Source: Acidimicrobiia bacterium (lineage in GTDB: Bacteria; Actinomycetota; Acidimicrobiia; Spongiisociales; UBA5794). From it: DNA of 8,330 nt. The translations under genes were made by a program, and so were the position numbers. Shown here in pieces: positions 1 to 7,173 of the stretch. Within the stretch, counting starts at the first letter, position 1. Each line of letters starts with the position of its first letter. The notes beneath the pieces are model-generated. The model saw only the letters and a program-made list of their open reading frames with translations, had not been told where the DNA came from and ran no database searches. The DNA lies in NCBI GenBank assembly GCA_030598905.1, contig JAUVPA010000072.1:1-8330 (forward strand), read 5' to 3'.

Positions 1-2
1 CT

Positions 3-911
3 GGCGTAAACCGGGTGCACAACATCAAACTCATGGCGGACACGATCGATGGCTACGTGGTCTGGCCCGGCGAGGAGTTCTCGATCAACGACTACGTGGG
101 TCAACGCACGCTCGCCAAGGGATACAAGCGTGATGGCGCGATCATCGGCGGCGAGGTGACCTGCTGCGACCTGCCGACGAACATCGGCGGTGGGGTTAGT
201 CAATACGGAACCACCATCTACAACGCAATCTTCTTCGGGTGTTATGAAGACCTCGACCACACCCCGCACAGCCTCGTCATCTCGCGCTACCCGGAGGGTC
301 GTGAGGCGACTCTCGGCTTCCCGGAGCCCGACGTTCGCTTCCGTAATGACTCGGAGGCACCGGTGATCATCCGCAACACCTATACCGCCAACACCATCAC
401 CGTGAAGTTCTTCGGCAACACCGGTGACCGCGAATGTACGGCCGAGCTGTCTGGTCGGTTCAGCTACTCCAAGGCGCCGGTCAAATACGAACCAAACGAA
501 GCCGTCACTCCCGGAACCGAACGTGTCGTCTCCGGTGGAGGCGGCGGATGGAGCATTACCTCGACCCGTGTGATCACGTACGGCAACGGAAGGGTGGTGC
601 GCGAGCCGTACACGCACCGCTATCGCGGTGGCCTGCGCAAGATCGAGGTCCACCCCTGCGATATGCCGGGATCGAGCCAGGAGTGTCCCATCCAGGTGCC
701 CGGAGTCACGGGAACGACGTCGGCAACGGCTCAGGCAACCCTTGCTGCCGCTGGCTTCAAGGTGTCGATCTCCACTCAGGAATCTACGGGTGGAAACCTG
801 GACGTCGTGCTGTCGCAATCACCCGGTGGCGGAAAATACGCCGCAGCGGGCTCCACGGTGAACATCGTGGTTGGCGTCGACAACGAACCCGATCCGCCGC
901 CGGACGAATAA
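3..911 (+). CDS. VanW domain / PASTA domain protein, 5' end outside window
   Basis: This is the C-terminal 302 residues of a secreted or surface protein; the frame is open to the left edge, so the GTG at 15 is not its real start. Two domains are visible. A VanW domain spans about nt 40-440, with IGGGVSQ, HTPHSL and RYPEGREATLGFP. A single PASTA domain spans about nt 684-887, followed by a short acidic/proline tail. PASTA domains bind peptidoglycan or muropeptides in other proteins; the biochemical role of VanW is not established, so a cell-wall role is inference. Six cysteines are present (an adjacent CC pair at nt 162-167, then FFGCYED, REC, HPC and QEC), and all six match positions in the next gene. 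By eye the VanW region is about two thirds identical to that paralogue, which argues for tandem duplication. The missing N-terminus probably carries the membrane anchor and PG-binding repeats seen in the neighbour. Confidence 0.9.
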   Translation, partial: GVNRVHNIKLMADTIDGYVVWPGEEFSINDYVGQRTLAKGYKRDGAIIGGEVTCCDLPTNIGGGVSQYGTTIYNAIFFGCYEDLDHTPHSLVISRYPEGREATLGFPEPDVRFRNDSEAPVIIRNTYTANTITVKFFGNTGDRECTAELSGRFSYSKAPVKYEPNEAVTPGTERVVSGGGGGWSITSTRVITYGNGRVVREPYTHRYRGGLRKIEVHPCDMPGSSQECPIQVPGVTGTTSATAQATLAAAGFKVSISTQESTGGNLDVVLSQSPGGGKYAAAGSTVNIVVGVDNEPDPPPDE

Positions 912-947
912 CACCACGCATCGCGGTCAATTCCTCAGACCCGTTCC

Positions 948-953
948 TACACT
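948..953 (+). promoter_or_regulatory. Possible -10 element upstream of the second VanW gene
   Basis: TACACT fits the actinobacterial TANNNT -10 pattern and lies in the 75-bp gap between the two VanW genes. Transcription from it would give a leader of about 25 nt. No convincing -35 box is visible. The gene could equally be read through from the upstream paralogue. Confidence 0.25.
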
Positions 954-986
954 TGATCCGACGCCCGTCGCCTGAAAAAGCCTGCT

Positions 987-3062
987 GTGAAAACCCGCAC
1001 GATTCTGTTCGCCGTTGTTCCGCTGGCGATCCTCCTTCTGCCCTTGAGCGTGTATTGGATCGACCGTGCCGCCTCCGAAGACGAGGTGCCGCGCAACGTG
1101 TCCGTTGCGGGCGTCGAGCTCGGGGGCCTGGGGCGAGACGACGCAGTGCTCGCCGTTCAGACTCACGAGGCTGAACTCGTAGAGACACCGGCTTTTTTCA
1201 TCGTCAACGGCAAACGCTACGAGCTGGCCCCGAAGTCGGTGGATCTCGCGGTCGATGAGACACGGCTGGTGAACCAGGCCATGGTGCAGCGCTCGGAGGA
1301 GGGCCTGATCTCGGGCTTCACGGCGTGGATCGGCGGATTCACGACGCCGATCGTGCTCGACTTGCCGGTGTCGATGGACGGCGACGCGCTCGCCAACCAG
1401 CTCGACATCTGGGAGACCGACGCCATCCCCAATCCTGCCTACGAGGGAAGCGTCGAAGTGTCCCAGGGAGAGGTCCTCGCCGAGTATCCCCGCGCCGGTG
1501 AGGCGCTGGACAAGGACCGCGCCTCGGTGCTCGTGTTCGAGACCCTTCGCGAGGTGACACGGCGCGACACCGAACTCCCGGTTGTCACATCGAACCCGGA
1601 GCTGACGGACGAAGACATCGACGCCGCCGTCGAGGAAGTGCGCCGAATCATCGACAATCCGGTGTCGCTGCGCAGTACCGATACCGGATTCCTGATGACG
1701 TTCGAAACCGACCAACTCGAAGCGTCAGTGATCGTCGAGGTTCGTGACAACCCGCCTGGAGTGAATGTCAGCATCGACGATCAATACATCGCGGCCGTTC
1801 TCGTTCCCCGTCGCGACGAATTCGAGATCCCGCCGGTCAACGCTGCCTACACCATCGACCTCAACACGGACCGAGTCGAGATCATCCCAGGCCGCAGCGG
1901 GACCAAGCTTGATCTTCCCGGCGTCGTGGCGTCATTGCACAACGCCGCATTGGGTGGTGGTTTCGGCGAGTTCCCGCTTCTCGAGGGCGACAAACCCGAG
2001 TTCACCACGGATGAGGCCGAGGAGTTCTTCGGTGATATCGAGTTGGTGTCTGAGTTCTCCACTCGATACTCAGCGGGGCAACCGCGAACCCGCAACATCC
2101 AGCTGATGGCAGACATCGTCGATGGTTCCATCGTGCTCCCGGGGGCGACGTGGGGCATCAACGACCACGTCGGCGAGCGGACGGAGGAAAAGGGCTTCGA
2201 GGCGGCTCCCGCCATCATCGGAGGAGTTGTCATCTGTTGCGATCATCCGGCAAATATCGGCGGCGGTGTGAGCCAGTTCGGAACGACGTTCTACAACGCC
2301 GTCTTTTTCGGTTGCTACGAAGACGTTGAGCACACACCCCACAGCCTGTATTTCACCCGCTACCCGGAGGGGCGCGAGGCCACTCTCGGATTCCCCAAGC
2401 CGGACGTCATCTTCCGCAACAACACCGACACTCCCGTGATCATCAAGACGCAGTACACCGACCGCGACATCACGGTGAAGATGTTCGGAAACAACGGGAG
2501 CAAGATCTGCACATCGGAGACATCCGAACGCCAGAACATCGAAGAGCACGAGGAGATCCTCGTACGTGATGTCCCCGAGGAAGGCGAAAGGCCGTTGAAG
2601 CCGGGCCAGGCGCGACTCGAACAGGATGGCAAGATAGGGTTCACCGTCTTCGTCACCCGCATCGTCACGATGCCGGACGGCACCGTGATTCAGGAAGAAC
2701 CCTTCTTCTGGCGCTACCGCAAACTGAATGAGGAAACTGCCGTCCACGATTGCGAACTGTCGGGCGAACCGGTGAATTGCCCAGCCCCGCTCCCGAATCT
2801 CGTGGGACATACGTCCGACGAAGCATTCACGACCCTCACCGAAGCCGGCTATGCGGTGGTACGAATCGACCTTGTCACGGAGGATCCGAATCAGAACGAG
2901 ATCGTGCTCGACATGAACCCCCCTGCCGGTGAAGAGGCAGTGCCGGGCACGACCGTCACACTCACCGTCGGTGTCTTCTCAGGTGAAGATCCCGGTGGCG
3001 AAGATCCCGGTGGCGAAGATCCCGGTGGCGGAGATCCCGGCGACGGAGGCGACGACGCCTGA
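987..3062 (+). CDS. Membrane-anchored VanW/PASTA protein with PG-binding-like repeats
   Basis: A complete 691-residue protein. Basic residues (K2, R4) and a hydrophobic segment at about 6-24 form a signal anchor, so the rest is predicted outside the membrane. Two regions resembling the putative peptidoglycan-binding domain often found before VanW lie at about 37-150 and 210-325. The VanW domain is at about 353-502, with IGGGVSQ, HTPHSL and YPEGREATLGFP. A PASTA domain follows at about 598-663, then a Gly/Asp/Glu/Pro tail to the end. In many VanW proteins the core reads GGGxCQ; here that Cys is Ser429, while a CC pair sits upstream at 417-418. Six extracellular cysteines are shared with the preceding paralogue, suggesting conserved disulfides. 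GTG 987 is the first start after an in-frame stop at 954 and has no clear Shine-Dalgarno. A role in envelope or peptidoglycan biology is inferred from domains; the exact activity is unknown. Confidence 0.92.
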   Translation: MKTRTILFAVVPLAILLLPLSVYWIDRAASEDEVPRNVSVAGVELGGLGRDDAVLAVQTHEAELVETPAFFIVNGKRYELAPKSVDLAVDETRLVNQAMVQRSEEGLISGFTAWIGGFTTPIVLDLPVSMDGDALANQLDIWETDAIPNPAYEGSVEVSQGEVLAEYPRAGEALDKDRASVLVFETLREVTRRDTELPVVTSNPELTDEDIDAAVEEVRRIIDNPVSLRSTDTGFLMTFETDQLEASVIVEVRDNPPGVNVSIDDQYIAAVLVPRRDEFEIPPVNAAYTIDLNTDRVEIIPGRSGTKLDLPGVVASLHNAALGGGFGEFPLLEGDKPEFTTDEAEEFFGDIELVSEFSTRYSAGQPRTRNIQLMADIVDGSIVLPGATWGINDHVGERTEEKGFEAAPAIIGGVVICCDHPANIGGGVSQFGTTFYNAVFFGCYEDVEHTPHSLYFTRYPEGREATLGFPKPDVIFRNNTDTPVIIKTQYTDRDITVKMFGNNGSKICTSETSERQNIEEHEEILVRDVPEEGERPLKPGQARLEQDGKIGFTVFVTRIVTMPDGTVIQEEPFFWRYRKLNEETAVHDCELSGEPVNCPAPLPNLVGHTSDEAFTTLTEAGYAVVRIDLVTEDPNQNEIVLDMNPPAGEEAVPGTTVTLTVGVFSGEDPGGEDPGGEDPGGGDPGDGGDDA
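2985..3044 (+). repeat. 15-bp in-frame tandem repeat encoding EDPGG
   Basis: Three exact copies of GAAGATCCCGGTGGC (2985-2999, 3000-3014, 3015-3029) are followed by a degenerate fourth (3030-3044, GGAGATCCCGGCGAC). They encode the disordered C-terminal tail of the VanW/PASTA protein. Exact copies at the DNA level imply recent slippage and probable length variation between strains. Confidence 0.9.
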
Positions 3063-3094
3063 GTCCGATGGGTCAGTAGTCCTCAAAGGCGGTA

Positions 3095-4525
3095 TCAGCC
3101 TTGCAAGTCGTCGACGATGGCCGTCCCGACCTCGTGGAGCTTCATGATGTTGGTCGTCGCCTGCTGGTTGGGCGGGATGCCTGCGACCATTACCACCCCT
3201 TCGCCGGGTCTGGCAATCCCCAAATCGAGCAGGCGTTCTTCGGCGCGCATGAACATCTCGTCCGTCGACTCCTCACGCTCGAACATCATCGGAGTGACAC
3301 CCCCGTACGCCGCCATCCGGCGATAGCTCGTTTCGCTCGGAGTGAATGCGTAGATGTCCGCGCGGGGGCGGTACTTCGAGAGCAACCGAGCCGTCGATCC
3401 CGATTCCGTGAAGGCAACGATCGTGTTGAGTCCCAGTCGATTGGCCGTATCGACGGAGGCTTCGGAAATGGCGGAGGCAAATCGGGATCGGTCGTCGAGT
3501 CCTGATACATCGGGCGCACGCTCGAAGTCGGGGCTCGACTCGGCTTCGCGACAGATGATGTCCATGGCCCGCACCGCCCGATTCGGGTAAGCACCCACTG
3601 CGGTCTCTGCAGACAACATCACGCAGTCCGTGCCTTCGAGAACGGATCCATATACGTCGGTGACCTCGGCTCGGGAGGGACGTGGGTTCGACGTCATCGA
3701 CTCGAGCAGCTCGGTTGCCGTGATGGAGATCTTGCCCGCAGCGTTTGCCCGCCGCAGGATCTCTTTCTGAGCACGCGGCACGCTCTGCAGCGAGAGCTCC
3801 ACGCCAAGATCTCCGCGAGCGACCATGGCACCGTCGGCTTCGTGGAGGATGTCGTCGAGGTTGGCGTATCCGATGGCCGACTCGATCTTGGCGATGACCG
3901 GCACGTCGCCGACGATCTTGCGTACCGCACGCAGATCCTGGCTTCGAGTCACGAAGGAGGCAGCGATCATGTCGAACCCGAGATCGAGGCCGAAATTGAG
4001 GTCCGCCTCATCCTTGGAGGTCACCACCGGGATGTCGATGCGGGTCCCCGGAAAGGCAGCTCCCTTGTGGTCTGACAACACACCGCCGAATACGACTGAC
4101 GCTACGACGCGGCCATCCTCAACATGATCGGTCTGCAACGTGATGAGGCCATCGGAGAAAACGATCGGTGCTCCTACCGTGAGATGAACGCCATCGAGGA
4201 AGGCGACGCAAATCTGTTCGGCAGTTCCTTCTCCTTCGCCGGGAACGAGTTCGACGCTTGAACCTTCGGTGAGTTCCACCGATCCACTAGGGAAGGTGCC
4301 GACGCGGATCTTGGGACCCTGGATATCCTGCATGATGGCGATGGGCTTGCCGGCTGCAGCCGACGCCTCACGGATCCAGCGAAAGCGCTGTGCGTGTTCT
4401 TCATGTACGCCGTGGGAGAAATTGAGGCGGGCGACGTCCATTCCATGCTCGATGAGCTCAACTATCGCCTCGTAGGAGCTGACCGCCGGCCCGATCGTGG
4501 CGACGATCTTGGTCTTGCGACGCAC
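3095..4525 (-). CDS. pyk: Pyruvate kinase
   Basis: Transfers phosphate from phosphoenolpyruvate to ADP, the last ATP-forming step of glycolysis, in the cytoplasm. The 476-residue length is normal for the short bacterial form without an extra C-terminal PEP-utilizer domain. Visible motifs are TKIVATIGP (5-13), RLNFSHG (33-39), QGPKIRVG (69-76), the active-site loop IAKIES with catalytic Lys213, ARGDLGVE (236-243), ITATELLESM (268-277) and SAETAVGAYP (305-314). Lys72 in GPKIR stands where potassium-dependent enzymes have Glu (Glu117 of rabbit muscle enzyme), so activity without K+ is predicted. The start is GTG on the minus strand, chosen because family homology begins at residue 3 and a TANNNT box lies 6 nt upstream. 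It converges on the VanW gene across 32 bp with no evident terminator hairpin, and diverges from the cofC-like gene. Confidence 0.97.
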   Translation of the reverse strand: MRRKTKIVATIGPAVSSYEAIVELIEHGMDVARLNFSHGVHEEHAQRFRWIREASAAAGKPIAIMQDIQGPKIRVGTFPSGSVELTEGSSVELVPGEGEGTAEQICVAFLDGVHLTVGAPIVFSDGLITLQTDHVEDGRVVASVVFGGVLSDHKGAAFPGTRIDIPVVTSKDEADLNFGLDLGFDMIAASFVTRSQDLRAVRKIVGDVPVIAKIESAIGYANLDDILHEADGAMVARGDLGVELSLQSVPRAQKEILRRANAAGKISITATELLESMTSNPRPSRAEVTDVYGSVLEGTDCVMLSAETAVGAYPNRAVRAMDIICREAESSPDFERAPDVSGLDDRSRFASAISEASVDTANRLGLNTIVAFTESGSTARLLSKYRPRADIYAFTPSETSYRRMAAYGGVTPMMFEREESTDEMFMRAEERLLDLGIARPGEGVVMVAGIPPNQQATTNIMKLHEVGTAIVDDLQG

Positions 4526-4531
4526 CCGAGC

Positions 4532-4537
4532 AGCCTA
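4532..4537 (-). promoter_or_regulatory. -10 element for leaderless pyruvate kinase mRNA
   Basis: Read on the minus strand, TAGGCT ends 6 nt before the GTG start of pyk. That spacing would put the transcription start at or next to the start codon, giving a leaderless message; there is also no Shine-Dalgarno. No good -35 hexamer is seen. Confidence 0.45.
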
Positions 4538-4546
4538 ACCCTGGGC

Positions 4547-4581
4547 GTTCACGTCTCCCGAACAAACACTTCCTGTTCACG
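4547..4581. repeat. GTTCACG direct repeat in the divergent pyk/cofC promoter region
   Basis: GTTCACG occurs at 4547-4553 and 4575-4581, with start points 28 bp apart, and a GAAC half-site at 4560-4563 lies between them. The second copy abuts the -10 box of the cofC-like gene. It could be an operator for one or both divergent genes, but 7-bp repeats can arise by chance. Confidence 0.3.
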
Positions 4582-4583
4582 GG

Positions 4584-4589
4584 TACGAT
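4584..4589 (+). promoter_or_regulatory. -10 element for leaderless cofC-like mRNA
   Basis: TACGAT fits TANNNT and ends 8 nt before the GTG at 4598. No Shine-Dalgarno is present in the gap, consistent with a leaderless transcript starting at the GTG. The -35 region has no clear match to TTGACA. Confidence 0.45.
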
Positions 4590-4597
4590 CGTCCGCC

Positions 4598-5176
4598 GTG
4601 GCTAACCCATCCAATCACGACGCAACGCCGCTTGTCGTCATCCCCATCCGTTCCTTCGACGGGATGCTGCGTCTTGCCGAGATCCTCGGTGAGGACGAAC
4701 GTCATCGGTTGATGCGGGGCCTCGCCCAGGGGGTGGCCCAAGCGGCGACGGCGGCTGGGGCCCGTCTGCTCGTCGTGACCAACGATCAATATGTCGTCCG
4801 ATGGGCAGCGGAGCACCAAGCGATCGTTGTGCCCGAAACCGGGCAGGGAGGCCTCGACTCTGCCGCCTCCCTCGCCATCGCCGGGACGGACGGACCGTGG
4901 GCGGTGGTCCACGCCGACCTCCCGATGATTCGACCCGAAGACATCGAGGCAATCTTCCGGCATCTGGACGACCGGCCCGTGTTAGCACCGTCGAAGGATG
5001 GCGGTACCAGCGTTGTCGCGTCGAAGGGACGTTCCTTCCCGTTCCAGTACGGCCCTCTTTCGTTCTTCCGGCATCTCGCAGCCGTCGCCGGTCGGGCACA
5101 CGTGCGCGTTCGTCCCGGTCTCGCCATCGACGTCGACCGGCCGGCCGATCTGGAGCACTCATGGGTACGGGCATAA
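4598..5176 (+). CDS. cofC: CofC/FbiD-like phospholactate or phosphoenolpyruvate guanylyltransferase (coenzyme F420 synthesis)
   Basis: Members of this family use GTP to activate 2-phospholactate (CofC) or phosphoenolpyruvate (FbiD) for assembly of the deazaflavin coenzyme F420. The 192-residue length and order of motifs fit: an N-terminal nucleotide-binding strand VVIPIRSF (13-20), GQGGLDSAASLA (82-93), the metal-site segment HADLP with Asp107, PSKDGGTSVV (131-140), FQYGP (149-153), and the C-terminal GLAIDVDRPADLE with Asp178 and Asp180. These three aspartates correspond to the metal-binding aspartates of FbiD. Odd points: the usual Lys of the VK motif is Arg18, and the following AKxRL lysine is missing (GMLRL). 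GTG 4598 is preferred over upstream in-frame starts because homology begins a few codons later and those starts lie inside pyk. The sequence cannot show which substrate is used; in actinobacteria FbiD-type is likelier. It leads a cluster with the next two genes. Confidence 0.82.
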   Translation: MANPSNHDATPLVVIPIRSFDGMLRLAEILGEDERHRLMRGLAQGVAQAATAAGARLLVVTNDQYVVRWAAEHQAIVVPETGQGGLDSAASLAIAGTDGPWAVVHADLPMIRPEDIEAIFRHLDDRPVLAPSKDGGTSVVASKGRSFPFQYGPLSFFRHLAAVAGRAHVRVRPGLAIDVDRPADLEHSWVRA

Positions 5177-5937
5177 TCCCTCCCGTGGCCACCAATCTGT
5201 ACGACGCGCTCCACGATGATCCGCCTTCCATCGACACACCGGGGCGCATTCTCGCCATTGGAGCCCACCCCGACGACATCGAGTTCGGCTGCGGGGCGAC
5301 GATCGCCCGCTGGACGAGCCGAGGAGCCGATGCGGTGTTCGCCATCGTCACCGACGGTTCGAAGGGCACGTGGGACCCCGACGCCGATCCCGCGACCGTC
5401 GCCAGCACAAGATCAAAGGAAGCCGAGAGTGCCGGCGCAGTACTGGGCGCCTCCGTAGTCGAGCACCTCGGCTACGTCGACGGAGACCTCGAATACAGCA
5501 TGGACCTCCGGGCGCGGACGGCCGCATTGATCCGACGGCACCGGCCGGACGTCGTCCTGTCACACGACCCGTGGCAGCGTTATCAGCTCCACCCGGATCA
5601 TCGAGTGACGGGTTTTGCAGTCGTCGACGGCGTCGTCGCGGCCCGAGATCCTCACTACTTCCCCGAACAAGAGATGCTCCCCCACCGGCCCGACGCTTTG
5701 CTGCTGTGGTCCGCCGACGAACCCGACTACATCGAACCGACCACGCCGGCGGCGCTCGAGGCCAAAGTCGCCGCGTTGTTGTGTCACGCGTCGCAGGCCG
5801 AGACGACGATGGCCGGAGCCGATCGCGACGAAGCTTCGCGAGAAGCGTTCTCGCACAAGATCGAAGCCTGGGCCAGGCGGGCAGGACATGCCTCCGGTGT
5901 GGAATCTGCAGAAGTGTTCAAGAGGATCACGCCGTGA
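5161..5937 (+). CDS. PIG-L (LmbE-like) family zinc-dependent deacetylase
   Basis: The family removes N-acetyl groups from sugar-linked substrates; MshB and Mca of mycothiol metabolism are relatives, but the substrate here cannot be named. The protein has 258 residues from ATG 5161. The motif AHPDDIEFGCG (35-45) supplies zinc ligands His36 and Asp39 and the likely general base Asp38. HPDH (144-147) supplies the third ligand His147 and the supporting His144. No signal peptide is seen, so it is cytoplasmic. ATG 5161 overlaps the cofC-like gene by 16 nt and has GGAG 5 nt upstream, which suggests translational coupling. A GTG at 5185 (250 residues) is an equally credible start because CATAAT lies 7 nt before it. 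The dehydrogenase-family gene follows after 15 nt. Confidence 0.9.
   Translation: MGTGIIPPVATNLYDALHDDPPSIDTPGRILAIGAHPDDIEFGCGATIARWTSRGADAVFAIVTDGSKGTWDPDADPATVASTRSKEAESAGAVLGASVVEHLGYVDGDLEYSMDLRARTAALIRRHRPDVVLSHDPWQRYQLHPDHRVTGFAVVDGVVAARDPHYFPEQEMLPHRPDALLLWSADEPDYIEPTTPAALEAKVAALLCHASQAETTMAGADRDEASREAFSHKIEAWARRAGHASGVESAEVFKRITP
5172..5177 (+). promoter_or_regulatory. Possible internal -10 element for the PIG-L gene
   Basis: CATAAT matches TATAAT at five of six positions, overlaps the TAA stop of the cofC-like gene, and ends 7 nt before an in-frame GTG at 5185. This is the same leaderless geometry as three other genes in the window. It competes with the coupled ATG start at 5161. 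Confidence 0.35.
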
Positions 5938-5952
5938 CGGCGAAGCGCTGAC

Positions 5953-7059
5953 ATGGCCAACACATTGGTTCTCGGTGCGGGCATCGTTGGCGCTGCTGCC
6001 GCGTGGGACCTCGCGCGACGCGGGCATTCGGTGACGATCGCGGACGCCGACTCGTCCCGATGCCGGGCTGTCGCCGATGGACTGGGCATCGAGCCCCTGA
6101 CGGTGCGGGCAGAGAACCGTTCCGACGTGGCCGCTGCCATGGCCGCTCGTGACGTCGTGATCTCTGCCGTGCCATACCTGTTCGGCTTCGGCTTGGCGGA
6201 GGCCGCGGTCGAGGCCCAAGCCCACTATCTCGATTTCGGCGGGAATCCGTCCATAGTCGCCGAGCAGAAGACGCTGCACGACGCGGCGCGAGGCGCAAAC
6301 GTCGCCATCGTCCCCGACTGTGGTTTGGCGCCTGGGCTCGCCAACGTCGTGGCAGAGGGGCTTCTGTCCGATCTGGGAGGCCGCGCAGACTCGGTGCAAA
6401 TCCGGGTGGGAGCGCTTCCCCAGGAACCGAGAGGAAGCCTCGGCTACCAACTCGCGTTCAGCCCCCACGGCCTCATCAACGAGTACGCGGAACCCTGCGA
6501 GGTGATCGAGAACGGCGAGTACACGACGGTGGAGCCACTGACCCGATTCGAGACCGTCGACTGGCCGGGGTTGGGTCCCCTCGAAGCGTTCTCAACCGCG
6601 GGCGGCACGTCGACGATGGCCAAACGGCACCGCGAATCCGTCACCAACCTGGAGTACAAGACTATGCGCTACCCAGGCCACGGTCGAACGTTCCGGTCGT
6701 TGTATGAACTCGGTCTGTTCGATGAGGAGCCCGCCGGTATCGATGGCGTGTCAATCGCTCCCCGACAGCTTCTCCTCGATGCGCTGTGGAAGCACCTTCC
6801 CCGAGGTGAACCCGATCTCGTGCTGATTCGGGTGTGGGCGGAGAGGGGAGGAAAGAAGGTGACGGCGCAATGCGTCGACCTGCACGACGGGACCTTCTCG
6901 GCGCTCGCCCGGACCACGGCGTTCCCGGCGACTGCGCTCGCCGACCGTCTCCTGAAGGACGCAGTGACGACGCGCGGAGTCGCAACCCAGAACGAGGCGG
7001 TGTCGGCCACAGCCCTCCTCGGCGAGCTCAAGGCTGTTTCGATCGGGTTCGAGCGCTAG
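5953..7059 (+). CDS. Saccharopine dehydrogenase / lysine dehydrogenase family oxidoreductase
   Basis: A 368-residue NAD(P)-dependent oxidoreductase. The N-terminal Rossmann fold starts at once with LVLGAGIVG (GxGxxG at 8-13), and Asp31 at the end of the second strand favours NAD over NADP. Family signatures YLDFGGNPS (92-100) and PDCGLAPGLAN (121-131) are clear. The C-terminal catalytic domain (about 130-340) contains FSTAGGTST and matches the saccharopine dehydrogenase-like fold. Family members act on lysine or saccharopine, or make diamines or homospermidine; no residue I can see decides among these. It starts at ATG 5953, 15 nt after the PIG-L stop, without a Shine-Dalgarno or its own TANNNT box, so it is probably co-transcribed with the two genes upstream. 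No other lysine genes are nearby. Confidence 0.88.
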   Translation: MANTLVLGAGIVGAAAAWDLARRGHSVTIADADSSRCRAVADGLGIEPLTVRAENRSDVAAAMAARDVVISAVPYLFGFGLAEAAVEAQAHYLDFGGNPSIVAEQKTLHDAARGANVAIVPDCGLAPGLANVVAEGLLSDLGGRADSVQIRVGALPQEPRGSLGYQLAFSPHGLINEYAEPCEVIENGEYTTVEPLTRFETVDWPGLGPLEAFSTAGGTSTMAKRHRESVTNLEYKTMRYPGHGRTFRSLYELGLFDEEPAGIDGVSIAPRQLLLDALWKHLPRGEPDLVLIRVWAERGGKKVTAQCVDLHDGTFSALARTTAFPATALADRLLKDAVTTRGVATQNEAVSATALLGELKAVSIGFER

Positions 7060-7074
7060 GAAACTGTTCCCAGA

Positions 7075-7087
7075 GGCCGATACGGCC
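7075..7087 (+). other. Short GC-rich hairpin after the dehydrogenase gene
   Basis: GGCCG, loop ATA, CGGCC forms a 5-bp stem 15 nt after the stop codon. No T-run follows, so it is a weak candidate for transcript 3'-end stabilisation rather than a classical intrinsic terminator. The rest of the 114-bp gap holds only the SDR promoter. Confidence 0.2.
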
Positions 7088-7160
7088 GCCGGTGTCCTTG
7101 TCAGCTCCGCGCCCGGTCGGCCCGGAGTATCAAGTTACAAGGCCCAGCTGCGGCCGAGGC

Positions 7161-7166
7161 TATCGT
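7161..7166 (+). promoter_or_regulatory. -10 element for leaderless SDR mRNA
   Basis: TATCGT fits TANNNT and ends 7 nt before the ATG at 7174, with no Shine-Dalgarno between. This decides the SDR start at 7174 rather than the in-frame GTG at 7165, which lies within the -10 element. Confidence 0.5.
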
Positions 7167-7173
7167 GCGGCGA

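Noticed and set aside
927..1715. 262-codon open frame on the minus strand
   Set aside because: Antisense to the well-supported VanW/PASTA gene and without domain signals.
3063..3094. Terminator between the convergent VanW and pyruvate kinase genes
   Set aside because: I found no stem of useful length or T-run in the 32-bp gap.
4560..4578. LexA/SOS-like box from GAAC and GTTC half-sites
   Set aside because: The half-sites are 11 nt apart, not the 4 nt of the known GAACNNNNGTTC box.
4394..4597. N-terminal extension of the cofC-like gene
   Set aside because: Upstream in-frame starts lie inside the divergent pyruvate kinase gene, family homology begins only after 4598, and a -10 box sits at 4584-4589.
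4801..5160. N-terminal extension of the PIG-L gene
   Set aside because: This part is an out-of-frame reading of the cofC-like gene; Arg-rich and not homologous to deacetylases.
5560..6468. 302-codon open frame on the minus strand
   Set aside because: It lies opposite the PIG-L and dehydrogenase genes, both with clear family motifs. Its translation has no recognisable domain; it is a GC-rich antisense shadow.
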